The translations under genes were made by a program, and so were the position numbers. A stretch of DNA of 64,000 nt from Symbiodinium natans (Eukaryota > Sar > Dinophyceae > Suessiales > Symbiodiniaceae), in the NCBI GenBank assembly GCA_905221605.1, contig CAJNDS010001702.1:449934-513933 (forward strand). Direction: 5' to 3'. Below are positions 1-11,498 of the stretch, in pieces. The notes beneath the pieces are model-generated. The model was not told the origin of the DNA, searched no databases, and was given only the letters and a program-made list of their open reading frames with translations. The first letter of the stretch is position 1; the number at the start of each line of letters is the position of its first letter.

Positions 1-523
1 GATCCGAACCCCTGCAGGCCTTTAAAACCCTACACTTACAACCCTACAACGGCCCAAGACCCCTCAACCCAATGCCCCAGAAGCCCTGCACCCTAACCCC
101 TAAACCCTAATTAGACCCTAAACCCTGAAACCTATACCCCGAAAGACTTCTGGGCCGGCAAGCCCCAAACCATAAAGTCCCCGGCTACCGCCGCACCGCG
201 GAGACCCTTCCTGGTCATCGCGCAGCAGCGTTTCAATGACATCCTCACTCTGCCAGTGAGGGTTTTAGGGTTTTGGTGCTTAAGGGTTTGAAGGGATTAG
301 GGTTTCGGGTTTAGGGCTGTAGGGTTCCAAGGTTTAGGGTTTTAGGGTTAACGGCTTGGGGTTTCAGGGCTTCGGGCACATAAGCACGGAAACAGTGGGA
401 AGACAGCGGCCGGAGAGAGAGAGAGAGGGCGCAACACATCAACCCCGAAACCCCAAACCATAAGCCTTGACCCTAAGCCCTCCTACACCAACCCCTATCG
501 CCTAGCACTCCAAGTTCATCCCC
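1..523. repeat. Degenerate telomere-like repeat spacer
   Basis: This is a mixture of degenerate CCCTAAA-type motifs (about 1-180) and TTTAGGG-type motifs (about 260-370), with a short (GA)n run near 415-428. I see no supported gene here. Confidence 0.7.
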
Positions 524-559
524 ATGGCCCTACCGGTGGGGCTGCTGCGTCACTGCTCC

Positions 560-635
560 TCCTCCTCCTGTTACTCTACTACTACCTCTACTACTACTAC
601 TAGTACTCCTCCTCCTCCTCCTCCTCCTCCTCCTC

Positions 636-723
<88 letters not shown>

Positions 724-821
724 CTCTACCTCTACCTCTACCTCTACCTCTACCTCTACCTCTACCTCTACTACCTCTACTACCTCTACTACCTCTACTA
801 CCTCTACTACCTCTACTACCT

Positions 822-860
<39 letters not shown>

Positions 861-867
861 GTAGTAG

Positions 868-947
<80 letters not shown>

Positions 948-948
948 G
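560..948. repeat. Compound trinucleotide microsatellite (CTA/CTC/CCT units)
   Basis: This is about 390 bp of nearly pure trinucleotide repeat. It runs as CTC/CCT, then TAC/CTA, then CTACCT hexamers, then CTACCTCTA nonamers, then CTA again, and ends at a poly-A run of about 10 bases. All three forward frames and the reverse frames stay open because the array contains no stop in most phases. The predicted Thr/Ser and Ser/Val homopolymer proteins are therefore artefacts of repetition. Confidence 0.95.
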
Positions 949-1058
949 TGGAAAAAAAAAACACTCTTTAGTAGGTGCAAGCCAGGCAGCTCTCCCCGTT
1001 TTCACCGATCTTCGGCGTAGCACCGCCTTGCGCAGGGGTCAGAAATTAGGGTTTCCCT

Positions 1059-1150
1059 CGGGTTTAGGGTTTAGGGCCAGGGGTTTAGGGTTTAGGGTTC
1101 AGGGCTTAGGGTTTAGGGTTGATGGTTGAGGGTTTAGGGTTTAGGGTTTA
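1059..1150 (+). repeat. Interstitial TTTAGGG array (degenerate)
   Basis: About a dozen TTTAGGG units with variants (TTCAGGG, CTTAGGG, TTGAGGG) lie directly downstream of the trinucleotide block. Confidence 0.85.
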
Positions 1151-1360
1151 ACGTACTTGAGCCGATTAGGGCATAGTGTGCAGGGGACAACCCTCAACCC
1201 TCAAGTAAAACCCTCAACCTAAACCCTCAACAGTCACCGCAGAAGGCCTGGTGCGGTGTCCAAGCCCCTGAGAGCCCGACTGGACAATGTATCAACCCTA
1301 ACCCCGAAAACCCGAACCCTGCGAGCCCTAAACGCTAAAACTCAATCCTTAAACCCCACA

Positions 1361-1436
1361 CAAACCCTAAACCCAAACCCCAAACCCCAAACCCTAAACC
1401 CTAAACCCTAAACCCTAAACCCTAAACCCTAACCCT
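1361..1436 (-). repeat. Interstitial CCCTAAA array
   Basis: Tandem CCCTAAA units face the TTTAGGG array at 1579-1715 across a unique spacer of about 140 bp. The pair therefore forms a large inverted repeat around that spacer. Confidence 0.9.
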
Positions 1437-1578
1437 TCAACTCAGCCCTGGTCCCTCAACACTACACCCTCAAGCCCCCTCAAGACACGGAACCTCCAAG
1501 GCAGGGCACGAGACGCCCAGCGCCACCGCTGCGGCCTCAGCGCCCCTGAGCAGGAGCTCCTGTGGTCTTGAGGCTGAA

Positions 1579-1715
1579 GTTTAGGGTTTAGGGTTTAGGG
1601 TTTAGGGTTTAGGGTTTAGGGTTTAGGGTTTAGGGTTTAGGGTTTAGGGTTTAGGGTTTAGGGTTTAGGGTTTGGGGTTTGGGGTTTGGGGTTTGGGGTT
1701 TGGGGTTTAGGGTTT
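1579..1715 (+). repeat. Interstitial TTTAGGG array with TTTGGGG tail
   Basis: About 14 TTTAGGG units are followed by about 5 TTTGGGG units. A further degenerate array follows at 1823-1927. Confidence 0.9.
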
Positions 1716-1927
1716 AAAAGGGCTTCGGGCTTCGGGCTTCGGGTTTTGGTGGGGTCTTGAGCCTTCTTGAGGCTTCGAGCTTGAGATTTTACCGCCTTAG
1801 ACAGTCTTCTGAGGTCCCACGGGAGGGTTTAGGGTTTAGGATTTAGGGTTTGGGGCTTGGGGTTTGGGGTTGAGGATTTAGGATTTGGGGTTTGGGGTTT
1901 AGGGTTTAGGGTTTAGGGTTTAGGGCT

Positions 1928-2460
1928 GGTTGGGTTCGCGCCTAACAATGTCCTAAGAACAACACTGTTACGGTTAACATTCAATCTTGCAGCATCTGCA
2001 ATCCCATTTGCCATTATGCCTTTTTGTGGGAGGAAAAGTGCCGTTCATATACTTTTATACTAGATACTTGACCAGGTAGTTGACGCACTTTTGTATATTT
2101 CAGTTGCATGCTGTATATAGTACTGTGATTCCTGTAGAATCGCATGTTACAGCTATTTAGTATGATCAGCGTAGTTTCCAGAAATCGTTGCGATGAATCT
2201 GGATGCAGCTTGCTTTATCTCCTGGGCATTGCACCACGTTCTTCACTCTCACCTTGCTTGAGGAGCAGTGGTGCAGCTGGAGGCCTGCTTTCTGTATCTC
2301 GCTTCTGCTATCGCCTTCTTCCTTCCCTGGAGTTTCTAGCTGTTTGCTGCCAGATATTATTCGCGGCAGGAGGGCACCGCACATCCTCGAACCTTCTATG
2401 GCCAATCGCACAAAGTAGAATCACCGAATGACATAGCACTATAATTAATTCACGCAGAAA
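1928..2460. other. Unique spacer, no gene recognised
   Basis: This is about 530 bp without telomere repeats and richer in A+T than its surroundings. Overlapping short ORFs exist on both strands, but none shows a recognisable domain or a coherent exon structure. The following stretch (2461-3560) again mixes unique sequence with short CCCTAAA and TTTAGGG runs. Confidence 0.5.
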
Positions 2461-3342
2461 CGACACAGCCCTAAGCCCTAAGCCCTTAAACCCCAAACCA
2501 TCTAAACTAGCTCCAAGGCCTCGGCGCTATACGCCCTTGTCGTCCAGGGAGCTTAGGGCCCTTGTCAGGGTTTGAGGTTTAGGGTTCAGGGTTTGGGTTT
2601 GGAGATCGGGGGTTTTGGATTTTCAAGTCTTTGGCTACAGGAGGGGCGCCTCTTCACTTTTCACGACTGCCGCGTCCGCAAAGTCTGTCCAGTTGATGGC
2701 CTGGCTCGAGTTGAGGGCGCCGACCGTAGAAACCCTAAACCCTAAACCTAAACCAGGTGGGCTTTAGGTTTTTAGGATTGCTCAACTCGAACGCCGGCGA
2801 AAGGTGGGGCAATCCATTACGAAGCCCGCGAGCGTGGTCGGACGAAGCGCAGTGTGACTTCGGCACAGGAAATCAATGGGCAGTTCTCTGAATTGGGGTT
2901 GAGGGTTCAGGGTTGAGAGTTTAGGGTTGCGCCCTTTTTTGGGGTCCCTATCTAGCACCCTCACCTTTATAGAAAGGACCCCCTCAAACAGGGACCCTAA
3001 GTTTGAGAACTGCCCCCCAAATGGCGATCCAGCGCAACAGTCAGCTGAGTGCTGGAAAGGCCGCTGCCCATCCCTTTTAAGAACAGGCTCATGAAATGAG
3101 CTGAGGCGTGATACGGACATCCCAAGCCCAGCCACCCCCCCTTTCCAAGCCCTAAACCCTAAACCCTGATCCATAAACCCTCAACCCTAAACCCTAAACC
3201 CTAAACCCTGAACCCTCGCGCCCGAGGTTCAGGAGGTTAAGGTTCGCGATTTCGGGAGGGCGCGGGGGGCCTGGAATGCTTCTCGGATCATGAGAACAGC
3301 TCTCTGGTGCTGAAGGGGCTTAGGGTTTCTCAGCACCTCGGA

Positions 3343-3393
3343 AGCCCCAAGCCCTAAGCCCTAAGCCCTAAGCCCTAAACCCTAAACCCTAAA
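3343..3393 (-). repeat. CCCTAAG/CCCTAAA array
   Basis: Tandem CCCTAAG units grade into CCCTAAA. A short CCCTAAA run also lies at 3174-3216. Confidence 0.8.
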
Positions 3394-3557
3394 CCTGACT
3401 TTGGCCTTACACAATGCGGATCCTTAACCCCTTAAGCACCAGTGGGAACTGAAGGCTGCCAATAGTACGCCCACAGAACAGAGCCCGGCCACACACATGA
3501 GAGAAAGGTGAGGGATTGAACGAACAGGGTTCAGGATTTTTAGGGCTCAAGGTGGTT

Positions 3558-3985
3558 TGTAGGGTTTAGGGTTTTAGGGTTTTAGGGTTTTAGGGCTTCA
3601 GGGCTTTAGGGCTTTAGGACTTATGGGGCTTTACGGTTTAGGGGGTTGTAGGGTTTTAGGGTTTTAGGGTTTTAGGGTTTTAGGGGTTTAGGGGTTTAGG
3701 GGTTTAGGGTCTTAAGGAATCAGGGCTTTAGGGTTTAGGGTTTCAGGGGTCTCCGGGCCGACGTGGCATACGACTGCTTCGGGCTTTGCAGTTGGAGCTC
3801 GGGGCCCCGGGGTTTAGGGTTTAGGGTTTAGGGTTTAGGGTTTAGGGTTTAGGGTTTAGGGTTTAGGGTTTAGGGTTGAGGGTTGAGGGTTTAGGGTTTA
3901 GGGTTTAGGGTGTAGGGTGTAGGGTTAAGGGTTTAGGGTTTAGGGTTTAGGGTTTAGGGTTTTGGGTTTTGGGGGGGGGGGGGGG
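3558..3985 (+). repeat. TTTTAGGG (8-mer) then TTTAGGG (7-mer) arrays ending in poly-G
   Basis: An 8-base variant array (TTTTAGGG, later GTTTAGGG) occupies about 3558-3745. A canonical 7-base array follows at 3811-3970, and a run of 15 G lies at 3971-3985. Confidence 0.9.
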
Positions 3986-5437
3986 CAGGGGCTTATGGGG
4001 GGGAAATAGCTTAGCGAGCCTCAAACGTTTGCGGACGCCCACTACTCCCCTCGGGGACCTGACCCTCGAGGCTCTCGGCAGTATGTTTTTTTGAGGCCCT
4101 AGGGTTACAGATGCCGTTTGGGCCTTGCTGTGGGAGGCTATGGAAGACCCCGGCTACCTTCTGCCTATTCACGGTCGCTTAGACCACACGCCCCCGGGCG
4201 ACGTTGCCAAGACGTCGCCGGGGAAGCCAGAGGCTAAGGAAAGCACGAGTATTGAACAGAACAAGCTCTGAAGCGGCCTTCACGATGCTTGGTGGCTGCC
4301 AGCAAGGCCCTAAAAAACTGTAGAATGCTAGATGCCACGTTTAAAAGGCGTCATGGAGCCTAAACCCTAAACCGACACTTAGGAGCACGCGTCTTCGGCT
4401 AGGCACCCTCGAGGCAACCTTTGCTTGGGCAGAGTTGGGCCAAACCCCATCCGGTCTGCAGGGAGCCACCAGTCCTGATTCTTCAGAAGCATCGCCTAGG
4501 CATACGCTGATTGGCCACCTCTTCACTCTTCAGCTGTAAAACCCTGCAAGAACCTGGACCTGGACTCCCAAACACGCAAGCCGAACCCTAACCCAAACAC
4601 ATAAAGCTCCGGGGCCCGCAGGTCGAGGGATAGGCTTTAGGGTCCAAAAAACCCTAAACCCTAAACCCTAAACCCGGGCCCAAACATCAGGGGTTTGGGA
4701 TTCCGGGCTGGCTGCCGCCCCTTTTTGGGGTATCTTATTCTAGGGTGACTGACGGGTTTCTCGCCAGCGCGCCGGAGGGCTTCTGGCTCCGGAGCTACCT
4801 CGCCTGCCGGCTTCGGCGCGTTCGCCCTGCTCGACGGCCCCGGGCTTACTCAGCTTAGGGCTTAGGGTTTACGGTTTAGGGTATGCACAGGGTCTAGGGC
4901 TTAGGGCTGAGGGCTGAGGGCTGAGGGCTTAGGGCTGAGGGCTTAGGGCTTTCCTGGCCGCTAACCTTGCAATCCTGTTACAACTCTTACCACCAAAAAA
5001 CTTTGCCCTAAAACCCCAACCTAAACAACCTAGCCCTCAACCGCAAAAACCCTGGCCCTAAACCCTAACCGCCTGCTCCTTACGAAAAAGGTGCCTGGGA
5101 GGCGGCTCAACCCTAAACCAGAAATCCAGCTGCCCTCAACCAGGAAGAGGTGGCAAATCTCAGAGCTTGTTCTCACGCTGACGTCTGGACATCGGATATT
5201 TGGAGGTTCATGAGTGCTTATCAGTAGTGTAAGTACGGCTAGAACCTTATTTGGGGCGCTTGTAAACCTGCTTGAAAGTACCCTAAGCCCTAAACCCAAA
5301 AGGATTTTCGGCTTCAGGCTTCTGTGTCGGACACAGGTCTCCAAACGATTTCCCCATTGGCTCAAGCCAGACGGAGGTCGCTGAACTTTCTTCAAGTGCA
5401 GCTGCCATACGATAACATGGTCGCTTCTCTACATTGT
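3986..5437. other. Spacer with scattered telomere-like motifs, no gene recognised
   Basis: Mostly unique sequence with short runs of CCCTAAA near 4360 and 4650, and of CTTAGGG/CTGAGGG at 4855-4950. Short ORFs here lack any domain signature. Confidence 0.45.
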
Positions 5438-5504
5438 GGTCCCTTTTGGGGTTGCTCTGATAAGGCGGCCTCTAATAATATTTAGGGTACTCACAAAAGG
5501 GACC
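5438..5504. repeat. Small fold-back element (11 bp inverted ends)
   Basis: Perfect 11 bp inverted arms GGTCCCTTTTG (5438-5448) and CAAAAGGGACC (5494-5504) enclose about 45 bp. A related but less perfect sequence lies near 2940-3020, sharing a GGGACC...TTGAGAACT flank. It could be a MITE-like element. Confidence 0.5.
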
Positions 5505-5689
5505 ATAAAATTGAGAACTACCCACATTGAGATGGCAAGAAACAACGGGAGAGAATATTCCGAGCGCGGGCGGGACGTCCGTCTGTCCTTCTTCCCTTGC
5601 AAGTAGGAGTTCCATACCGAACAGCATCGTGGAAGTGCAGAAGCCCAATACCCGACGCCCCGAACTCCTAAACCCCTGAAGCTTGGGAT

Positions 5690-5760
5690 ATTCCCCCTTA
5701 TGCTAACAGCCCTTAATAAGGATTCTAGTACCCCCTACCACGATCCCGGACCGCATTGAC
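5690..5760. repeat. Dispersed short repeat, copy 1 (CTTATGCTAACAG family)
   Basis: It shares about 16 contiguous bases (CCCCTTATGCTAACAG) and a TAGTACCCC core with the copy at 6251-6320. It is more distantly related to 31520-31597. Confidence 0.55.
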
Positions 5761-5980
5761 ATGCGACCTGCTCCTCAAACGTCGAATTGTTTGGGCCTTC
5801 TTGCACGAGGGACGGGGGGGGGAGTGAAAAGCAAAAGCAAGTGTTCCATATGCCGTCCGCCCTTGAAATTCTTGAATGAACAGCCATGCCCCTGCCGTAC
5901 GCTAAGCTTTATCTCAAGAAGCCCTAGACCCTAAACCCTCAAGCCTAAACTCTACACCCGAAACTTTAAACAAACGCCGA

Positions 5981-6034
5981 AAACCCTAAACCCTAAACCC
6001 TAAACCCTAAACCCTAAACCCTAAACCCTAAACC
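5981..6034 (-). repeat. CCCTAAA array
   Basis: About 7 perfect units. It faces the TTTAGGG-type array at 6158-6245. Confidence 0.9.
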
Positions 6035-6157
6035 TCAGACTTGAAGCCTGCAAGGGAACCCACGTCTCATTGGTGAGACTTAACTTGCGACAGGAGACCG
6101 CCACATGCAGAGTATCTGTTACCTCGAGTCAGGCTCTGAAGCCATGACTGCTGGTAA

Positions 6158-6245
6158 GGGTTTAGGGTTTAGGGCTTAGGGTTTCGGGTTTAGGGTTAGG
6201 GCGTTAGGGTTTAGTGTTTAGGGTTTTGGGTTTAGGTTTTAGGTT
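6158..6245 (+). repeat. TTTAGGG array (degenerate)
   Basis: Degenerate TTTAGGG units. They form an inverted pair with the CCCTAAA array at 5981-6034 around about 120 bp of unique sequence. Confidence 0.8.
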
Positions 6246-6250
6246 TTGGG

Positions 6251-6320
6251 GCCCCCTTATGCTAACAGTCCGCAGATTATAGTACCCCTATGATCATCCC
6301 GATTCAAGGCTGCTAGTAAA
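6251..6320. repeat. Dispersed short repeat, copy 2 (CTTATGCTAACAG family)
   Basis: Second copy of the element at 5690-5760. The shared left end and the ATAGTACCCC core are visible, and the right end contains GCTAGTA. Confidence 0.55.
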
Positions 6321-6476
6321 ATGGATCCCAAGTTTAGGGTTTAGGTTTTGGGGGGGTTTTCGTTTCGTCGCAATGGCTTGGGAGTCCACATTTCCAAGGA
6401 TGAGGGTTCAGGGTTGAGGGCTTTAGGATTCGGCTTGTAGCATTTCAGGGGGTTTTGGTTAGAGCTTTAGGCCTTG

Positions 6477-6530
6477 GGGTTTAGGGTTTAGGGTTTAGGG
6501 TTTAGGGTTTAGGGTTTAGGGTTTAGGGCT
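6477..6530 (+). repeat. TTTAGGG array
   Basis: Seven perfect units. A CCCTAAA-type run follows at 6676-6743. Confidence 0.9.
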
Positions 6531-6759
6531 TGGCACACCAGAATGGGTTGGCGGCAGACAGGCTTAGCAGGCAGCCCGCGAACAAACCTTTGCAGATCTC
6601 CTTGCCAGCTAGGTGACTCCGATTGAATGTAGCCTTTCGGCTTTTGGGCTTTTTTCGTGTTGAGGGTTTTGGGCCCCTAAACCCTAAACCCTAAACCCCT
6701 AACCCCTAAACCCTAAACCCGAAACCCTAAACCCCAAACCCTTGGAGTTTTGAGGTTTA

Positions 6760-7745
6760 GGGGTTCGGGTTAAAGGGCTTCACGCTTTTAGGGCGGCACG
6801 GTAGCAATGTGGAAGGTTTAAGGTTCTAGGATGGCCCGGAGGACATCGTAGGACCTCTGAAGCATATTCCTGAATTTGATCCCCTTAAACCCAATAAGGG
6901 AAAGTGGTAATGTCCCAAGGGCCTACTGAGGGTTTATGTCATGCAAGGTACTGGCAAGGGCGGTTTGCTTTTCCTAGGCACGGCCGGTAACTAGCTTGCA
7001 TGCGATCGGCGAGTGTTCCAAAGCTGCGACTGTTAATTTATCTTTCTTCCACTGAATATATCTGCCGCTCTTGGGCTAAGCAGGGAGGGGCTCCGGTTTC
7101 ATCAAGGCCTCTGCTTCATTCAAGCTTTGATCCGGACCTGATTCCTGCATACTTTGATCGAAGAACGTCTGTATTCTCTACGTTTTTTCTGCCGAGAATC
7201 AACCACATCCTCCTGGTTTCAACTCATGCCTCTACAGCTTAGCACGCGAAAACATCTTATGCTAATCGGAAACCAATACTTCCTCTAAACATGCTGATGG
7301 GAAGCCCTTCTTTCCCCTAAATTTGAATGGGACTTTAATCGGAAAGGCTCTTTTTTCTCTTTGAATTTTTACTTCTTGGGACACCTCTTGAAAACTCTAA
7401 AGAGACACATTGCATTCTTAATTGGTAGACCTGTGTTTCCCACATAGTCAAACGGAACCCATGTCCTCCAGGTTCACGTTTGCCTCTATATGTTCATGCG
7501 GTTTCCGTGTGACCTCAGTATTTTCTCGTGGTCACCCTAAACCCTAAACCCTTACACCTCCCTCTTTCTCTTTAGGTCCATAAGCCTTTGTTTGCCTTCA
7601 GCTTTAAGCCTCAACGGTAGCAAATAAACTCGGCCAGTGCGCAGGGCCCGATAAGCCCCGAAGCCTGCACTTCGAAACCTGAAATCATCCTGGGTTTTCG
7701 GAAGCCCCGAACACCCGCAACCTGAAACTCAGCCGCTTGCGTCTA
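6760..7745. other. Unique spacer, no gene recognised
   Basis: About 1 kb of mostly unique, relatively A+T-rich sequence, with only one short CCCTAAA pair near 7538. A short forward ORF at 7000-7242 has no recognisable domain. Confidence 0.45.
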
Positions 7746-7749
7746 GACA

Positions 7750-8171
7750 GGGTTGAGGTTAGGGTTGAGGGTTTAGGGTTTAGGGTTTAGGGTTGAGGGT
7801 TTAGGGTTTACGGTTTAGGGTTTAGGGTTTTGGGTTTTGGGTTTTGGGTTTAGGGCTTCGGATGCTTTGGGGCTAAGCCCCCAAAAGGCTGAAGCACAAA
7901 ACTTTTGGGTGGCAAGGCGTGGCTGCGCGGGCCTTTCTAAAGTTCGAAGAGTCACTTCTGGGGGGTTGCTTCAAGGACTCGGCCTTTGAAGCAGCCGGTA
8001 GTTGCACATGGAAGGGTTGGCCGTTTAGGGTTTAGGGTTTAGGGTTTAGGGTTTAGGGTTTAGGGTTTAGGGTTTAGGGTTTAGGGTTTAGGGTTTAGGG
8101 TTTAGGGTTTAGGGTTTAGGGTTTAGGGTTTAGGGTTTGGGGTTTGGGGTTTGGGGTTTGGGGTTTAGGGG
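7750..8171 (+). repeat. Two TTTAGGG arrays around a 165 bp spacer
   Basis: A degenerate array (about 7750-7855) and a long clean array (8023-8171, about 16 TTTAGGG then about 4 TTTGGGG units) are in the same orientation. Confidence 0.9.
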
Positions 8172-8281
8172 TTCCTAAGCTAGAATGCACTACCAAACGA
8201 AGCCCCCAAAAAGAAGCCTAGCTTAGATCAAACCTGGCCACCCTCCACATGGCTCAACTTTGAACAAGCACAGCGCGCATT

Positions 8282-8440
8282 GAAAGATGCGGACGAGAAG
8301 GGTTGTTCTCAAGTCCCGGCCCTTAGGCCTAAACCTTTGCTGCGGTTTAGGCTTTAGGGCTTCGAAAGATGCGGACGAGAAGGTTGTTCTCAAGTCCCGG
8401 CCTTTAGGCCTAAACCTTTGCTGCGGTTTAGGCCTTAGGG
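8282..8440. repeat. Tandem duplication of about 80 bp
   Basis: Two adjacent copies (about 8282-8361 and 8362-8440) begin GAAAGATGCGGACGAGAAGG and include TTGTTCTCAAGTCCCGGCC. They differ by only a few bases, so the duplication is recent. Confidence 0.85.
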
Positions 8441-8648
8441 TTTAGGGTTGAGGCTTGAGGGTTCAGGGTTCAGGGTTCAGGGTTTAGGGTTTAGGCTTTA
8501 GGGTTCACTCTCATCCCTCCCGCGGGACATGAAGCCACAAACAAGCAGCTCTAGCCACTTCAGCCTTCAAACTGGGCCAGGCAGCCACGCGCGAAGGGGA
8601 CACCAGAATGCCGATATTGATGGCTCTAAGGTACTTTGACCGGCAAGA

Positions 8649-9005
8649 ACCCTCTAAACCCTAAACCCTAAACCCTAAACCCTAAACCCTCTAAACCAAA
8701 GTAAAGGTTTCGGGAACCCCGAAAAACCACCTCCTGATCCGAGTCAAGGCTTTGTGAAACCCCGGTCTAGAAGTGTCAACGGATTTCTTTGCCTCAAGAG
8801 GTGCCGAGTGCTTCAATGCACCAAACCGGAATACCTAAACCTCAAGAAGTGCAAGAGGGAGCTACCGGGACCGAAACCCGAGTCCTACAGGCCATAGACC
8901 TACAAGCATAAACCTAAAACCCTAAGCCCTAAAACCCCAAAACCCCAACACCCCAAAACCTCAAAACCCTAAAACCCTAAACCCTAAACCCTAAACCCCT
9001 CAACC
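8649..9005 (-). repeat. CCCTAAA arrays flanking a unique spacer
   Basis: A clean run lies at 8649-8695 and a degenerate one (AAAACCCT and AAACCCT units) at about 8918-9005. The roughly 220 bp between them has no gene. Confidence 0.8.
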
Positions 9006-9101
9006 CTGAACACTGTACAAGGCGCAGGCAGCACCAGCCCCGGGATCTTGGAACCCGGTGTGGGGCGTCTCACTCAAAGGATCAGACTAAGCCCAGAACC
9101 T

Positions 9102-9340
9102 GGTTTAGGGTTTAGGGGTTTAGGGGTTTAGGGGTTTAGGGGTTTAGGGGTTTAGGGGTTTAGGGTTTAAGGGGTTTAGGGGTTTAGGGGTTTAGGGGTT
9201 TAGGGGTTTAGGGGTTTAGGGGTTTAGGGGTTTAGGGGTTTAGGGGTTTAGGGGTTTAGGGGTTTAGGGGTTCAGGGGTTTAGGGGTTTAGGGGTGTAGG
9301 GGTGTAGGGGTTAGGGTTTCGGGGTTAGGGTCTAAAGTTT
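9102..9340 (+). repeat. 8-base variant array (TTTAGGGG)n
   Basis: About 25 to 28 tandem TTTAGGGG units rather than the 7-base unit, with a few single-base variants. The 8-base period is uniform, which indicates local homogenisation and not random decay of a 7-base array. Confidence 0.92.
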
Positions 9341-9496
9341 AAGGATATTCCCCACATCGGCACGCTCTAGCTCCACCACTTCCACGTGAAGCGCGGCTTC
9401 TGATCTGCATCGTCAAGTCCTCTTGGCTCGTGCTTGGGAGGAGCAGCCCAGGCAGCTATGGTTTATGGTTTAGGGTTTTTACGCTTCAGGCTTTAG

Positions 9497-9570
9497 GGTT
9501 TAGGGTTTAGGGTTTGGGGTTTAGGGGTTTAGGGGTTAGGGTTTTAGGGTTTAGGGTTTGGGATAGCAAA
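9497..9570 (+). repeat. TTTAGGG array (degenerate)
   Basis: Mixed 7- and 8-base units. Confidence 0.8.
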
Positions 9571-9665
9571 GGTGAAGGCTCTTGAGGCTGCGGGATCTGT
9601 GCAGGGGCCTTGCGACTGAACCCGCAACCCCTAAACCCCTGCACTCTCGAGCCCGTAATCCCGAA

Positions 9666-9925
9666 ACCCTAAACCCTGAACCCTAAACCCTAAACCCTAA
9701 ACCCTAAACCCTAAACCCTGAACCCTATTCAACCAGGCAAACGGAGCCTCGCTCATGCGATGGGCCCTGAAGCACTTACACCTTCCTCAGACCCTGCGCT
9801 AGAGCCCTGCAGCCCTCAGCCATGAAACCCCAAGAACTCCGAATCTTGAACCCTAAACCCTAAACCCTAAACCCTAAACCCTAAACCCTGAACCCTAAAC
9901 CCTAAACCCTAAACCCTAAATCCGA
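9666..9925 (-). repeat. Two CCCTAAA arrays
   Basis: Runs at 9666-9723 and 9849-9925 have the same orientation and are separated by about 125 bp of unique sequence. A short TTTAGGG run at about 10085-10145 faces them. Confidence 0.85.
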
Positions 9926-10442
9926 AACCCTCAACACAAAACTGTCTAAACTCCCCCAAAAATCCCCCAAACCCGAATCAGCTCAAATCCCTCTGGCTGC
10001 AGCCAGGTCGCGTCGACTCTCTACTTGATTCTGAAGCATAACTGGCGTCTTCGTCACCTCCTCTTTTCCAGGGGGGGCTTAGGCTCTAGGGTTTAGGGTT
10101 TCTAGGGTCTACGGTTTAGGGTTTAGGGTTTGGGGTTTAGGGTTCCGGGGTTTATGCTTGAGGGTTTTAGGAAACCCTAACACCCTCAAAGTTTGCTTTG
10201 CTTTTGTGGTTTTCGGAGAATCCTGACAACCCAGGTTCCTCCAGGAACTTCGTCATCCGAGCGTTGTGGTAGTCATGTAGGTGACGGTTGGGCGGCACGT
10301 CGCCGTGCCCGAGTCCCTCCGGAGACAGAGCCAGTTGGGATTTAGGGTTTAGGGCTAGGGTTTAGGAGGGGGTGGGGGGGGTGGGGGAGGGGGGCGGGGC
10401 AAACAGACACGAAAACCTTGGCCCCAGGACTTCAGATCATAC

Positions 10443-10643
10443 CCTAAACCCTAAAGTCTGAGCCCTAAACCCTAAACCCTAAACCCTAAACCCCAGCTCG
10501 AGGTCTCTCTTAGGGCACTTGGGACTGCCAAGTTCCCTCGCAATCTAAGGAAAAAAGGGTTTAGGGTTTAGGGTTTAGGGTTTAGGGTTTAGGGTTTAGG
10601 GTTTAGGGTTTAGGGTTTAGGGTTTAGGGTTTAGGGTTTAGGG
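10443..10643. repeat. CCCTAAA array, 65 bp spacer, TTTAGGG array
   Basis: A CCCTAAA run (10443-10493) and a clean 12-unit TTTAGGG run (10558-10643) flank a spacer of only about 65 bp. It is one of the tightest telomere-capped modules in the window. Confidence 0.9.
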
Positions 10644-10769
10644 TTGGGGGATCTAGGACTTTGCAGGCTTGGGATTTTAAGTTCCTGGTTCTAAGCCCTG
10701 AACCTAAGACTTTCTAGACTGGCCCCTGAACACCCCAATACACCTCCTGAAATCTAAACCCCAGCTTGC

Positions 10770-10807
10770 CCTAAACCCTAAACCCTAAACCCTAAACCCT
10801 AAACCCT
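10770..10807 (-). repeat. CCCTAAA array
   Basis: Five units. Confidence 0.85.
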
Positions 10808-11498
10808 ATCTATGAACCCCAAAGAAGCCTGGGCACCTTGTGTCTCCATTTCTTCCCCAAACGGTGCGGTCAACCACAAGGGGTTTAGGGGTTCATACAT
10901 GTAGGATAAGCGCGTGCAGCGTCCGCGGACCGGACGCTGCCGCCTGCTCGCCTTTTGTCCTCAAAACTGTCCTCACCTTTGGATGTCGGTGTTCGCGAAA
11001 TGCGAGACTCTGCTTTTAGATGTCTGAGTGCCCCCAAATGCGCAACGGTCGTCGCTTTTGGGCGCCTGGGCTCACACGGCCTCTCACTGTTTAAGGTCTG
11101 CGCTGTCAGAATTTGGTATTTCCAACTCGCCCGAACCGGGTTTAGGCTTTCGCGCCTCTGGTTTGCAGGTTTCGGGGTTTTGGCGCTGGCCCCCGCAAAT
11201 ACCTTATTGGGGCCCCTATCATATGGGGACCCTACTAGTTTGGGGTTGAGATTAGGGGTGCCTTGTTATCGTAAGCCTGCATATTGAGGCTTCTTAAGGG
11301 TTCATGTGCTTTGGAATTGAGACAACCCCATCGTCTAAAAAGAGGATATTCTACTTGCAAGCCCCCTATAGACCCTCATGGACCCTCATAACACTTCCCC
11401 CCTTACCCCGAAATCTTGATTTCTGATGCCTCCAAGGGCATTCCACCGGCGAAAGAAATTAGATTCAGACTGCTCGCAGCAGAATTTTAGCCTAAGTC
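10808..11498. other. Unique spacer, no gene recognised
   Basis: About 690 bp. Forward ORFs at 10955-11287 and 11028-11249 overlap in different frames, and neither shows a domain. Palindromic GGGGCCCC and short inverted sequences lie near 11210-11230. Confidence 0.4.

Noticed and set aside
524-1129. Open frames of Thr/Ser or Ser/Val homopolymers
   Set aside because: They follow directly from a stop-free trinucleotide array. Multiple frames are open at once and there is no non-repeat domain.
5354-5366. Relic of the dinoflagellate spliced leader (CCATTGGCTCAAG)
   Set aside because: Only part of the known leader matches, with two T missing, and no coding sequence follows. Similar TGGCTCAAG strings at 32922 and in both LTRs are probably chance.
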